A stretch of DNA of 64,000 bases from Chitinophagaceae bacterium. GTDB lineage: Bacteria > Bacteroidota > Bacteroidia > Chitinophagales > Chitinophagaceae. Below the pieces are notes generated by a model. That model made no database searches and was not told the DNA's origin. It worked only from the letters and a program-made list of their open reading frames with translations. The position numbers and the translations under genes were made by a program. The stretch spans positions 35,165-99,164 of the forward strand of contig JACMKU010000079.1 in NCBI GenBank assembly GCA_014379965.1, in the 5' to 3' direction. Shown in pieces: positions 1-8,964 of this stretch (position 1 is its first letter; every line of letters starts with the position of its first letter).

Positions 1-1
1 G

Positions 2-181
2 ACTCCACTTGACCAGGCAATGGATCGTGATGGGACTACCCCGGTGAATATCTTATTCAGACCCAATTATTACCTGTCTGGATTAACGAGTACAATATTG
101 TCTTTCAATCCATGGCTATTGCAAAATGTGGGATGGCTGGATTATAGTGGAGGAGCGGGGACATTTGATACGACAAACTAA
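2..181 (+). CDS. SusD/RagB-family nutrient-binding lipoprotein, C-terminal end only
   Basis: An open frame enters from the left edge and stops with TAA at 179-181, giving 59 residues. The tail NPWLLQNVGW near its end resembles the NPNLTQNPGW-type ending of SusD/RagB proteins, which bind glycans at the outer membrane together with a SusC TonB-dependent porin. A susC gene would be expected just outside the window. It lies upstream of a pectate lyase on the same strand, so it is probably the glycan-import half of this pectin locus. Only the end is visible, so ligand and subclass cannot be judged. Confidence 0.7.
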   Translation, partial: TPLDQAMDRDGTTPVNILFRPNYYLSGLTSTILSFNPWLLQNVGWLDYSGGAGTFDTTN

Positions 182-188
182 TTGGAAT

Positions 189-303
189 GGTGAATAGTGA
201 ATAGTGAGTAGACACTGACACTAGAAACCTGTTTAAGGATTCGAACATTACTTGAGTCTTCGGACGCCAGGCTGTACTCACTACTCACTATTCACTATTC
301 ACC
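189..303. repeat. Large intergenic hairpin with tandem-repeat arms
   Basis: A perfect 23-bp inverted repeat: arm 189-211 pairs with arm 281-303 around a 69-base loop. Each arm is itself built from a roughly 7-base unit (gtgaata, gtgagta) repeated in tandem. The element lies just after the susD-like stop codon and could end or stabilise the upstream transcript. Similar constructions with different unit sequences occur at 41941-42100 and 56668-56816, and a one-armed relative of this one is at about 29817-29840. Confidence 0.85.
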
Positions 304-465
304 GTTGACCACTCACCGGGAAGATTTTATAGTAGAATTCTAGCAAGCAGCAATCGAAAGAGAGAGAGGAGATTCATCTTCTCTTTCTCGTTTATAGTAA
401 AAAAATAATTGAAGAAGACAACGGTAAACTATAATTATCTCGTCTAACCAGTACAATAGAAAACA
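304..465 (+). other. Leader region before the pectate lyase
   Basis: No gene is seen here. Positions 355-390 hold a purine-rich run followed by a pyrimidine-rich run that can fold imperfectly on each other, followed by an A-rich stretch. An AT-rich tataat lies at about 430-435, but no convincing Bacteroidota TTTG/TAnnTTTG promoter pair could be identified. The region separates the susD-like gene from the enzyme run and is the likeliest site for an internal promoter. Confidence 0.3.
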
Positions 466-2112
466 ATGAATTCATCATTCAGAAAGATCGTATCTCTAAC
501 ACTTATTACAGGTGTCACATTGTTTGCAAATGCACAGTATCCCAGTATTTCACCGGATGTACAACGGGCTTCCGATTCATTGATGAATGCAGCACGTATT
601 CATTCAGATGAGGCCTGGGCTCTGGCCTACCCGGTTATTGAAGCCGAGGCGAAACAAGGAAAGCCCTTTATTCCATTTGCAGCTAGACCCACTGATCTGC
701 CCCAGGCTGATATTCCTGCATTTCCCGGTGCAGAAGGAGGTGGCAAGTACAGCTTTGGCGGCCGCGGCGGTAAGGTTTTCGTGGTAACAAATCTTAATGA
801 TAATGGTCCAGGTAGCTTGCGTTGGGCATGCGAACAGGGCGGGGCAAGAACTATTGTGTTCAATGTAGCTGGGATCATTCGAATTAAAACCCCGTTAATC
901 ATCCGGGCGCCTTATATCACCATTGCAGGACAAACTGCCCCGGGTGATGGTGTATGTGTTGCGGGTGAAAGCGTATTGATTAATACCCACGATGTGATTA
1001 TCCGCTATATGCGTTTTCGCCGTGGAGAAACATGGGTAGGCCGCAGGGATGATGCAATCGGAGGCAACCCGGTAGGTAATATCATGATTGATCATGTGAG
1101 CGCAAGTTGGGGCCTTGACGAAAACATGAGCATGTATCGACACATGTACAATGACAGTACCGGTAAACCCACGGAAGAGAAATTAGGTACGGTGAATATT
1201 ACTATTCAAAATTCAATCTTTGCAGAGGCTCTCGATACATGGAATCATTCATTTGGCAGCACATTGGGAGGTGAGAACTGTTCCTTCATGCGGAACCTCT
1301 GGGCCAATAATACCGGTCGCAACCCCTCTATTGGGTGGCATGGAGTTTTCAATTTTGTAAATAACGTGGTATTTAACTGGGTACACCGTTCCATTGACGG
1401 AGGCGATTACAGGGCCCAGTACAATATCATCAATAATTACTTTAAACCAGGACCTGCTACGCCTAGGAACAATAATGTAGGCCATCGCATCCTGAAGCCA
1501 GAGAGCGGAAGAAGCAAATTGAAGTACCAGACCTATGGCAGGGCTTATGTGAATGGAAACATCATGGAGGGCTACCCTGAAGTGACAAAGGACAACTGGA
1601 ATGGCGGAGTGCAGGTCGAAGAAATGTCAAACGCGGGAAAATACAAGGATAATATTAAATGGAATAAACCATTGCCCATGCCGGAGTTGACGGTAATGCC
1701 TGCTGAAGGAGCAAAGGATTTTGTTCTGGCGAACGCCGGCGCTACGCTCCCCAAACGGGATGCAGTAGATGTAAGGATTACCGAACAGGTCCGCACAGGT
1801 AAGATAACGGTATCACCAAATGTGGTGCCGCCAACCACTCAGTTTCAACATCGCCGGGCCCCACTTGATAGCTATAAGTTAGGAATTATTACAGAGATAA
1901 GCCAGGTGGGGGGCTACCCGGATTACAAAGGGACGCCTTATAAAGACAGCGATAATGACGGTTTGCCTGACGATTGGGAGGTAAAGAATAAACTAAACCC
2001 TAAAGACGCATCGGATTCGGGGAGGATAAACGGTAATGGCTACAGCAATATTGAAAATTACCTGAATAGCGTAGTCCTCACAGGGAACGTAAAGCCTGCA
2101 AAGGGTTTTTAA
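466..2112 (+). CDS. Secreted pectate lyase, PL1-like beta-helix
   Basis: This 548-residue protein starts with a signal peptide ending near ANAQ (residues 21-24). The segment around residues 80-120 (FPGAEGGGKYSFGGRGGK, then VTNLNDNGPGSLR) is the hallmark start of Bacteroidota PL1-type pectate lyases. A beta-helix core follows, with IDHVSASWGLDENMS around 205-220. The C-terminus carries a calcium-type DSDNDGLPDDWE motif, as in thrombospondin type 3 or dockerin-like loops. PL1 enzymes cleave polygalacturonan by Ca-dependent beta-elimination. It probably acts on the homogalacturonan backbone that carries RG-II, in the periplasm or at the cell surface. Substrate preference is inferred. Confidence 0.85.
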   Translation: MNSSFRKIVSLTLITGVTLFANAQYPSISPDVQRASDSLMNAARIHSDEAWALAYPVIEAEAKQGKPFIPFAARPTDLPQADIPAFPGAEGGGKYSFGGRGGKVFVVTNLNDNGPGSLRWACEQGGARTIVFNVAGIIRIKTPLIIRAPYITIAGQTAPGDGVCVAGESVLINTHDVIIRYMRFRRGETWVGRRDDAIGGNPVGNIMIDHVSASWGLDENMSMYRHMYNDSTGKPTEEKLGTVNITIQNSIFAEALDTWNHSFGSTLGGENCSFMRNLWANNTGRNPSIGWHGVFNFVNNVVFNWVHRSIDGGDYRAQYNIINNYFKPGPATPRNNNVGHRILKPESGRSKLKYQTYGRAYVNGNIMEGYPEVTKDNWNGGVQVEEMSNAGKYKDNIKWNKPLPMPELTVMPAEGAKDFVLANAGATLPKRDAVDVRITEQVRTGKITVSPNVVPPTTQFQHRRAPLDSYKLGIITEISQVGGYPDYKGTPYKDSDNDGLPDDWEVKNKLNPKDASDSGRINGNGYSNIENYLNSVVLTGNVKPAKGF

Positions 2113-2162
2113 ATATAACAGTACATTTATAATGCTTTCAGCACTAGTTAAAAACACCCGTT

Positions 2163-5100
2163 TTGAGCGTTCTAAAGTCAGCAAGGAAATTTATTAGCAA
2201 AAACTTTTTACGCCACACTGTATTAGTGTTGCTGACCGCGTTCTCTAACCCATATTATTTAGCAGCTCAGAAGGAGGTAAAACTATTACCTCCTCTTTCA
2301 TTTAAGAATGGACAATTAAGCTATACGTCTGATAATCGGGGTAATCGTATTCCCGATTTTTCTTATTGCGGATACATGGCTTCGGAAAAGCCGATACCAA
2401 CCGTTCCAGTAAGAGTTGTTGTGCCGATTACCAAAGGAGATGCAACACATCGCATCCAGGCTGCATTGGACCATGTGGCTTCACTGCCAGTTGATGCCAA
2501 TGGATTTCGGGGCGCAGTACTACTACAAAAAGGAAATTATGAAGTCTCTGGTCAGTTGCGCCTCACAGCTCCTGGGATCGTGCTACGGGGAAGTGGTGTA
2601 AAGAATACGACCATAACAGGTACAGGACTTGGAAGACATACTTTGATAGAGATTGCTGGTAAGAATAGCACTCCAGTTGATGCTACAGTGTATCAGATCA
2701 CTGATACCTATGTGCCTGTCAATGGCACCTCCTTTTATGTCGACGCCAAATTCTCGGGTGTTAAACAGGGCGACTACAAAAGGATAATTATACGTCGCCC
2801 TTCTTCAAAAGAATGGATAGCTGAATTAGGTACAGGCATATTTGGTGGCGGGATATCTGCCCTCGGTTGGAAGCCAGGAGACCGGGATCTGTATTTCGAT
2901 CGAGGTGTATCCAACATAGACGGCGCAAGGATCACTATTGATGCCCCACTAACGACGGCAATAGATTCCAGTTTTGGCGGTGCCACCGTTATCTTTTATA
3001 ATCAAAATGGAAAAGTTACAAATTGCGGCATAGAAAATCTCAGGTGCATATCAACCTATGATAAGAATAATTCGAAAGATGAAGATCACCGTTGGAACGC
3101 AATTAATATTGAAAATGCAGAAGACGCGTGGGTACGACAGGTAACATTTGAGAATTTTGCCGGCTCCGCAGTGAACATATTGGAAACATCAAAGAGGGTT
3201 ACTGTGGAGGATTGCATTTCGAAACACCCGGTATCTGAAATAGGCGGACAAAGGCGATACACTTTTTTAACTACAGGTCAGCAGACACTTTTTCAGCGTT
3301 GCTATGCTGAGAACGGGTATCATGATTTCGCCGTCGGATATTGCGCCCCCGGTCCCAATGCTTTTGTACAATGTGAATCAGTACTACCTTATAGTTTTAG
3401 CGGAACCGTTGACAGCTGGGCCAGTGGTGTGTTATTCGACGTAGTAAATGTAGATGGCAATGCCCTTCGCTTTGCTAATCTCGGACAGGATGCAAATGGA
3501 GCGGGCTGGACTGCCGCAAATAGTTTGTTCTGGAACTGTTCAGCGGCCATGATCGACTGTTATAAACCGCCTACTGCGCAAAACTGGGCTTTCGGAAGTT
3601 GGAGTCAGTTTGCCGGTGATGGACATTGGGAGGAATCCAATAATACAATTACCCCTCGAAGTTTGTTTTATCAGCAACTAAAGGAAAGAGTAAACAGGAA
3701 TGTTGATGAACAGGCACAAATATTAGCTGTGCCGACAGAAGCTTCGAGCAGCCCTTCGGTCGAAACCGCGCTGGAATTAACGAAAGATGCATACCGGCCG
3801 AGGATGCAGTTGAAAACCTGGATAGAAGATGCTGCCGCACGCAACCCGATTTCACTAGCTATGACTAATGCCAGGACCATCGATGATATTGGAATCAGGA
3901 AACAAACCATAGCTTCCAAAACTCCTTCCATGCAGGTCAGGAACGGTTGGCTGGTACGGGGCGATGAAATTTTAATCGGAAAACGGCAAAATGTCCAATG
4001 GTGGAGTGGCGGTCTGCAATCTTCCGATATCAAAACGGCAAAATCACATATCACTCGTTTTGTACCCGGACGAACAGGGAAAGGATTGACCGACGAATTG
4101 GGCGATGTCACGGATGAAATGAAGTCAACGAATACTATCGCCATTGAACATAACTATGGATTATGGTATGATCGCAGAAGAGATGACCACCAGCGGGTGA
4201 GACGAATGGATGGTGAGGTATGGCCTCCGTTTTATGAGTTGCCTTTTGCCAGGAGCGGTAAAGAAACTGCCTGGGATGGATTGAGCAAATACGATCTGAC
4301 AAAGTATAACCATTTTTACTGGAGCCGCTTAAAGCAGTTCGCTGACCTGGCCGATCAGAAAGGATTATTGCTTGTTCACCAGAATTACTTTCAGCATAAC
4401 ATTATCGAAGCGGGTGCACACTATGCCGATTTTCCATGGAGAACTGCCAACAATATTAATAACACGGGTTTTGTAGAACCCGTGAGCTATGCCGGCGATA
4501 AGAGGATATTCTATGCTGAACAATTTTACGACATTTCGAATCCTGTCCGCCGGGAATTGCATAGAAAATACATTCGTCAGTGTCTTAATAATTTCAAGGA
4601 TAATAATGGTGTTATTCAGTTAGTAGGTGAAGAGTTTACTGGCCCCACACATTTCGTGAAGTTTTGGCTGGATGTGATAAGGGAATGGCAAAATGAAACA
4701 GGTAAGAATCCGATAATTGGATTGAGTGTTACAAAGGATGTGCAGGATGCCATTCTGAGAATGCCTTCATACGCAGCTATTGTAGATATAATCGACATTC
4801 GCTACTGGCATTACCAGGCAGATGGCAGTGCTTATGAACCTAAAGGAGGGCAAAGCCTGGCACCGCGTCAACACGCACGTCTTTTAAAACCCAAAAAGAC
4901 AAGTTTTGAACAGGTATACAGGGCAGTTAAAGAATATCGTGACCGATATCCAGGGAAAGCAGTTGTTTACTCCGGGGATAATTACCAAGAGTTTGGCACC
5001 GCGGCGTTCATGGCCGGGGGTAGCCTTTCCCAATTGCCCGACAGTATGGAGAAGGATGTCTTGAAATTAGGAGTTGGTATGAAACCTGTCACGTCCGCCA

Positions 5101-5180
5101 ACCCGGATGAATACAGGTTAAGTGATGGGAAACGAAGCATTGTATATAATATGATTTCAAAAAGGTTTTCCATTCAATAA
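2163..5180 (+). CDS. Beta-helix (pectate-lyase superfamily) protein with C-terminal DUF6298-like domain
   Basis: A 1005-residue secreted protein. TTG at 2163 is the only sensible start: an in-frame TAG lies at 2145-2147, and a signal peptide ending near LAAQ follows. Residues about 60-420 look like a right-handed beta-helix, with an AIQAAL-type opening (RIQAALDHVASLP) and GIVLRGSG. Residues about 590-1005 form a second domain rich in Trp, His and Tyr (GLWYDRRRDDHQRVRRMDG, VGEEFTGPTHFVKFW) that I match to DUF6298, whose catalytic role is unknown to me. Its place between a pectate lyase and a sugar transporter indicates a role in pectin cleavage. It may be a lyase or a hydrolase. Confidence 0.65.
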   Translation: MSVLKSARKFISKNFLRHTVLVLLTAFSNPYYLAAQKEVKLLPPLSFKNGQLSYTSDNRGNRIPDFSYCGYMASEKPIPTVPVRVVVPITKGDATHRIQAALDHVASLPVDANGFRGAVLLQKGNYEVSGQLRLTAPGIVLRGSGVKNTTITGTGLGRHTLIEIAGKNSTPVDATVYQITDTYVPVNGTSFYVDAKFSGVKQGDYKRIIIRRPSSKEWIAELGTGIFGGGISALGWKPGDRDLYFDRGVSNIDGARITIDAPLTTAIDSSFGGATVIFYNQNGKVTNCGIENLRCISTYDKNNSKDEDHRWNAINIENAEDAWVRQVTFENFAGSAVNILETSKRVTVEDCISKHPVSEIGGQRRYTFLTTGQQTLFQRCYAENGYHDFAVGYCAPGPNAFVQCESVLPYSFSGTVDSWASGVLFDVVNVDGNALRFANLGQDANGAGWTAANSLFWNCSAAMIDCYKPPTAQNWAFGSWSQFAGDGHWEESNNTITPRSLFYQQLKERVNRNVDEQAQILAVPTEASSSPSVETALELTKDAYRPRMQLKTWIEDAAARNPISLAMTNARTIDDIGIRKQTIASKTPSMQVRNGWLVRGDEILIGKRQNVQWWSGGLQSSDIKTAKSHITRFVPGRTGKGLTDELGDVTDEMKSTNTIAIEHNYGLWYDRRRDDHQRVRRMDGEVWPPFYELPFARSGKETAWDGLSKYDLTKYNHFYWSRLKQFADLADQKGLLLVHQNYFQHNIIEAGAHYADFPWRTANNINNTGFVEPVSYAGDKRIFYAEQFYDISNPVRRELHRKYIRQCLNNFKDNNGVIQLVGEEFTGPTHFVKFWLDVIREWQNETGKNPIIGLSVTKDVQDAILRMPSYAAIVDIIDIRYWHYQADGSAYEPKGGQSLAPRQHARLLKPKKTSFEQVYRAVKEYRDRYPGKAVVYSGDNYQEFGTAAFMAGGSLSQLPDSMEKDVLKLGVGMKPVTSANPDEYRLSDGKRSIVYNMISKRFSIQ

Positions 5181-5207
5181 TCAGTAACACTGAAATAATT
5201 AACGACG

Positions 5208-6509
5208 ATGCAGCCAAACCAGACAGTAGCAATTCCCTCATCGACAAAAGAAGGCTCAAAAAGTAAATACCTGGTTCCTTTCATACTTGTTGCGTTCTTG
5301 TTTTTTTTATGGGGAATGGTGCACAATCTCGACGGCATATTGATACCACATTTGAAGAAAGCCTGCCAGCTAAACAACAGTCAGAGCACGTTGATCGATG
5401 TTGCAATCTTCTTCGCCTATTTCTTAATGGCAATTCCAGCTGGAATGATCTTACGGAAATGGGGATATAAAAAAGGCATCATTGCCGGGTTGATTGTGGC
5501 GGGTATTGGTGCTCTTATGTTCTTACCTGCCGCAAATTCCCGAACCTACGAATTGTTTCTGCTTGCATTATTTGTCATTGGCTGCGGAATTACAATATTG
5601 GAAACCGCTGCGAATCCATATGCGGCCGTATTAGGCGATCCCAAAGGTGCCAGCACCAGGTTGAATCTTGGAGCTGCTATCAACGGATTGGCAGTTTTTA
5701 TTGCGCCGCTGATCGGATCCGCATTTATTTTTTCAGGAATCAATCATACTGCGGAGGAACTTACTGCAATGACCGAGGTTGAAAGGCTCACCTATCTAGA
5801 CATGGAATCAGCGTCTGTAAAAACACCTTATATGTTTATTGCAGGAGGCTTCCTACTGGTGGCCATACTATTTTTCTTTTTCAAATTACCAGAGGTCAAG
5901 GATGAATCACGCACAGCTCGATTTTCAGATTTCATACGTGCCTTCAGACATAAACACCTTACATGGGCAGTGATTGCCCAGTTCGCCTACGTAGGGGCAC
6001 AGGTATGTGTTACCAGTTTCTTTGTTCGCATGGCGATGAAGTATGGCGGTGTAGACGAAAAGACCGCCGGATTCTACCTTGGAACAATTTATGGCATATC
6101 GTTTTTGGCGGGTAGGTTTATAGGTACCGGGTTGACAAGATTTTTTTCTTCAGAAAGATTGCTACTTACATTTTCCATAATTGCGGCAGCTTTATGTTGT
6201 GTTGCTATGCTTTCCCACGGGAAAGTAATTATTTACTCATTGGGAGCGATGGGCTTCTTTATGTCTATCATGTTCCCGACCATTTTTGCATTAGGCCTGG
6301 TGGGCCTTGATAAAGAGACTAAGATCGGAGGTTCATTGCTGGTCATGGCTATAGTTGGAGGCGCCGTGCTGCCATATATCATGGGTAGGATAATTGATGC
6401 GTTCAATGATAATATTCAAATTGGATATATCGTTCCGTTGATCTGTTTTCTGGTGATTATCTATTTTGCAATTAGCGGCTATAAGGTTAAAAAAATTGAG
6501 CAAAATTAA
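5208..6509 (+). CDS. MFS sugar:proton symporter, FucP family
   Basis: A 433-residue polytopic membrane protein with about 12 hydrophobic segments. FLFFLWGMVHNLDGILIPHLK at its start and ETAANPYAAVLGDP around residues 140-155 are characteristic of the FucP/GluP group, which imports L-fucose or hexoses with protons in Bacteroidota. In an RG-II setting it could carry L-fucose, 2-O-methyl-fucose, galactose or a similar neutral sugar from the periplasm. It begins 27 bases after the lyase and is followed by the apiosidase gene after 1 base, so it is probably cotranscribed. The exact sugar cannot be read from sequence. Confidence 0.8.
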   Translation: MQPNQTVAIPSSTKEGSKSKYLVPFILVAFLFFLWGMVHNLDGILIPHLKKACQLNNSQSTLIDVAIFFAYFLMAIPAGMILRKWGYKKGIIAGLIVAGIGALMFLPAANSRTYELFLLALFVIGCGITILETAANPYAAVLGDPKGASTRLNLGAAINGLAVFIAPLIGSAFIFSGINHTAEELTAMTEVERLTYLDMESASVKTPYMFIAGGFLLVAILFFFFKLPEVKDESRTARFSDFIRAFRHKHLTWAVIAQFAYVGAQVCVTSFFVRMAMKYGGVDEKTAGFYLGTIYGISFLAGRFIGTGLTRFFSSERLLLTFSIIAAALCCVAMLSHGKVIIYSLGAMGFFMSIMFPTIFALGLVGLDKETKIGGSLLVMAIVGGAVLPYIMGRIIDAFNDNIQIGYIVPLICFLVIIYFAISGYKVKKIEQN

Positions 6510-6510
6510 A

Positions 6511-7962
6511 ATGAACTATAACGCCACGTTTTCCAAAATTTTGGATAAGCTAATGTTTCATTATAAGAAGACAATTGGTATTGTTGCATTTCTTATCAGC
6601 ACTAGTTTAGCAGTGTCACAGGATAGAGTCTCGCCCTTAAGGATCTCTTCCAACGGTAGGTTTTTTCAGACAACGGAAGGGAAGCCTTTCTTTTGGTTAG
6701 GTGATACGGGGTGGCTGCTTTTCGTCAAATGTAGCCGTGAAGATGCCATTCATTATCTCGAAACGAGGAAGCGACAAGGTTTTAATGTTGTACAGGTTAT
6801 GGTGTTGCACGATATGAACAATACGAAGAACGTGTATGGAGACTACGCATTGACTAATGAAAATGTGTCAAAACCTGTGGTGACTCCGGGGAGCAGCTTT
6901 GAAGATAGCATTGCATATGACTACTGGGACCATGTTGATTTTATCGTGGATGAGGCCGCCAAACGGGGAATTTTTATGGCATTGGTGCCTGTGTGGGGTA
7001 GTAATGTTAAGGGAGGTAAAGTAACAGCCCCCGAGGCAGAGGTCTATGCAACCTTTCTGGCAAGCCGATATAAGAATAAGAGAAATATCATTTGGCTCAA
7101 TGGAGGAGATGTCAGGGGTACGGAAGGTTTGGAAGTTTGGAAAGTGATTGGTGCGTCGTTGAAGAAGAATGATCCTAATCATTTGGTTACTTATCATCCG
7201 CGAGGGAGAACATCTTCAAGTGACTGGTTTCATAAGGAGGCATGGCTTGATTTCAATATGTTTCAAAGCGGCCATAAAAACTACGCGCAGGATACCGTGA
7301 GTACAGAAACTTATCATTACGGTGAAGACAACTGGAAATATGTGAATGTTGACTATCAATTGAAGCCTGCAAAACCTACGATGGACGGAGAGCCTTCTTA
7401 TGAGAACATTCCTCATGGCTTGCACGATAGTTTGCAACCTCGATGGAATGACGCGGACCTCCGACGCTATGCTTATTGGAGTGTATTTGCAGGTGGGGCG
7501 GGATTCACCTACGGCGAAAATGCGACAATGCAATTCAATAACAAGGGTGATTGGACGGCGAATTATGGGGTAACGATGAATTGGAAAGAGGCGTTGAAGT
7601 CTCCGGGTGCAGAACAAATGATCTTTCTTAAGAAACTTTTGTTGAGCAAATCCTATTTTGATCGGGTGCCTGCCCAGGACCTGGTGATCAATAATGGTAA
7701 GAAGTATGAACGGGTTGCGGCGACAAGAGGAAAGGATTTTGCCATGTTCTATGTTTATAATGGCAGAGATTTTCAATTGAGAACGGAAAAATTGGGATTT
7801 GGTTTAATTGATGTGTACTGGTTTAACCCCAGAACCGGGACAACGCGGGCAATGTACAAAGCAAGACGAAGTGATTTGAAGTCATTTAACCCGCCAGGAA
7901 AGAAACAGGATGGAAATGATTGGGTACTGATTATAGAAAGATCTAACACAAGAATGAAATAG
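6511..7962 (+). CDS. GH140-type glycosidase (DUF4038; putative apiosidase)
   Basis: The frame is open from 6466, but 6511 follows the upstream stop directly. ATG 6553 is an alternative, because the signal peptide (MFHYKKTIGIVAFLIS to AVSQ) begins there. From 6511 the product is 483 residues. RISSNGRFFQTTEGKPFFWL and GDTGWLLF open a DUF4038 TIM barrel. NGGDVRG (D200) and DGEPSYE (E294) fit the catalytic Asp/Glu pair. The C-terminal about 90 residues resemble the putative collagen-binding beta-domain found in these proteins. GH140 is known from Bacteroides thetaiotaomicron, where it cleaves the apiose linkage that ties RG-II side chains to the backbone. Substrate here is inferred from family and context. 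Confidence 0.75.
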   Translation: MNYNATFSKILDKLMFHYKKTIGIVAFLISTSLAVSQDRVSPLRISSNGRFFQTTEGKPFFWLGDTGWLLFVKCSREDAIHYLETRKRQGFNVVQVMVLHDMNNTKNVYGDYALTNENVSKPVVTPGSSFEDSIAYDYWDHVDFIVDEAAKRGIFMALVPVWGSNVKGGKVTAPEAEVYATFLASRYKNKRNIIWLNGGDVRGTEGLEVWKVIGASLKKNDPNHLVTYHPRGRTSSSDWFHKEAWLDFNMFQSGHKNYAQDTVSTETYHYGEDNWKYVNVDYQLKPAKPTMDGEPSYENIPHGLHDSLQPRWNDADLRRYAYWSVFAGGAGFTYGENATMQFNNKGDWTANYGVTMNWKEALKSPGAEQMIFLKKLLLSKSYFDRVPAQDLVINNGKKYERVAATRGKDFAMFYVYNGRDFQLRTEKLGFGLIDVYWFNPRTGTTRAMYKARRSDLKSFNPPGKKQDGNDWVLIIERSNTRMK

Positions 7963-8879
7963 TGCGACGGATAATACATTATATCAGTTTATGTGTAGTG
8001 CTAGCGGGATCCCTTTCCTGTTCTAACAAAGCATACCTCTTCACGTCATTTCACGAGCCTGCCAATGAAGGCTTGCGAATGTTATACAGCGATGATGGAA
8101 AAAGATGGAATGACCTGAATAAAGTTCTTCTTAAACCCACGGTGGGCAATCAGAAGGTGATGCGTGACCCCAGCATGGTACAGGGACCGGATGGAACATT
8201 TCACCTAGTGTGGACTAGCAGTTGGAGAGGCGATAAGGGATTTGGATATGCTTCTTCGAACGACCTGATCAATTGGGATGAGCAACAGTTCATACCCGTG
8301 ATGCAACACGAACCCACCACTGTCAATGTTTGGGCGCCAGAACTGTTTTATGATGATCAGGAACAGCAATACCTTATTATCTGGGCGAGTTGCATTCCCG
8401 GGCGGTTTGAAAGAGGGATTGAGGAGGATAGTAATAACCACCGGATGTATGTAACTACTACAAAGGATTTCAAGACATTTTCGGAAACGAAGTTATTCCT
8501 CGATCCCGGTTTCAGCGTGATAGATGCAGTAATTGTCAAAAGAGGTGCGAGTGACTATGTTTTGGTATTGAAAGATAATACCAGGCCGGAAAGAAATATT
8601 AAGGTGGCGTTCGCGGATAACCCTATGGGCCCATGGAAGAATATTTCATCGCCATTTACCGATCAATTCACTGAAGGACCTTCGGTTGTTAAAGTTAATA
8701 ATGAATGGTTGATTTACTTTGACGCTTACCAGAAGAAAATATATGAAGCGATATCCACAAAGGATTTTTCTCACTTTAAGAATGTTACAAGCGAGGTGAA
8801 GGTCCCGCAAGGTCATAAGCATGGAACAATAGTAAAGGTCAGGAAGAAGGTTGTTGAAAACCTGAAAGAAGTCAAATAA
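7962..8879 (+). CDS. GH43-like beta-propeller lipoprotein
   Basis: The GTG start at 7962 overlaps the last base of the preceding TAG. A 305-residue lipoprotein with lipobox LAGSLSC (cleavage before Cys about 20). MRDPSMVQGPDGTFHLVWTSS, VWAPELFYDD and TEGPSVVKVNNEWLIYFD give the spaced Asp, Asp/Glu and Glu pattern of five-bladed GH43-type enzymes. These act on arabinose, xylose or galactose residues. At about 305 residues it is a single propeller without accessory domain. It is translationally coupled to the GH140-type gene, suggesting work on the same side chain. Exact subfamily and sugar are not determined. Confidence 0.65.
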   Translation: MRRIIHYISLCVVLAGSLSCSNKAYLFTSFHEPANEGLRMLYSDDGKRWNDLNKVLLKPTVGNQKVMRDPSMVQGPDGTFHLVWTSSWRGDKGFGYASSNDLINWDEQQFIPVMQHEPTTVNVWAPELFYDDQEQQYLIIWASCIPGRFERGIEEDSNNHRMYVTTTKDFKTFSETKLFLDPGFSVIDAVIVKRGASDYVLVLKDNTRPERNIKVAFADNPMGPWKNISSPFTDQFTEGPSVVKVNNEWLIYFDAYQKKIYEAISTKDFSHFKNVTSEVKVPQGHKHGTIVKVRKKVVENLKEVK

Positions 8880-8964
8880 TCTAAAAAGTGAATCCGGTAG
8901 AGCCATTTAGCTATCGCAACCGTTTTTCAACTATGTAACAAGGTAAAAAAATAATGGAACGTCG

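Noticed and set aside
7216..7776. 186-residue - strand open frame
   Set aside because: It is a shadow of the GH140-type gene and has no recognisable motif or start context.
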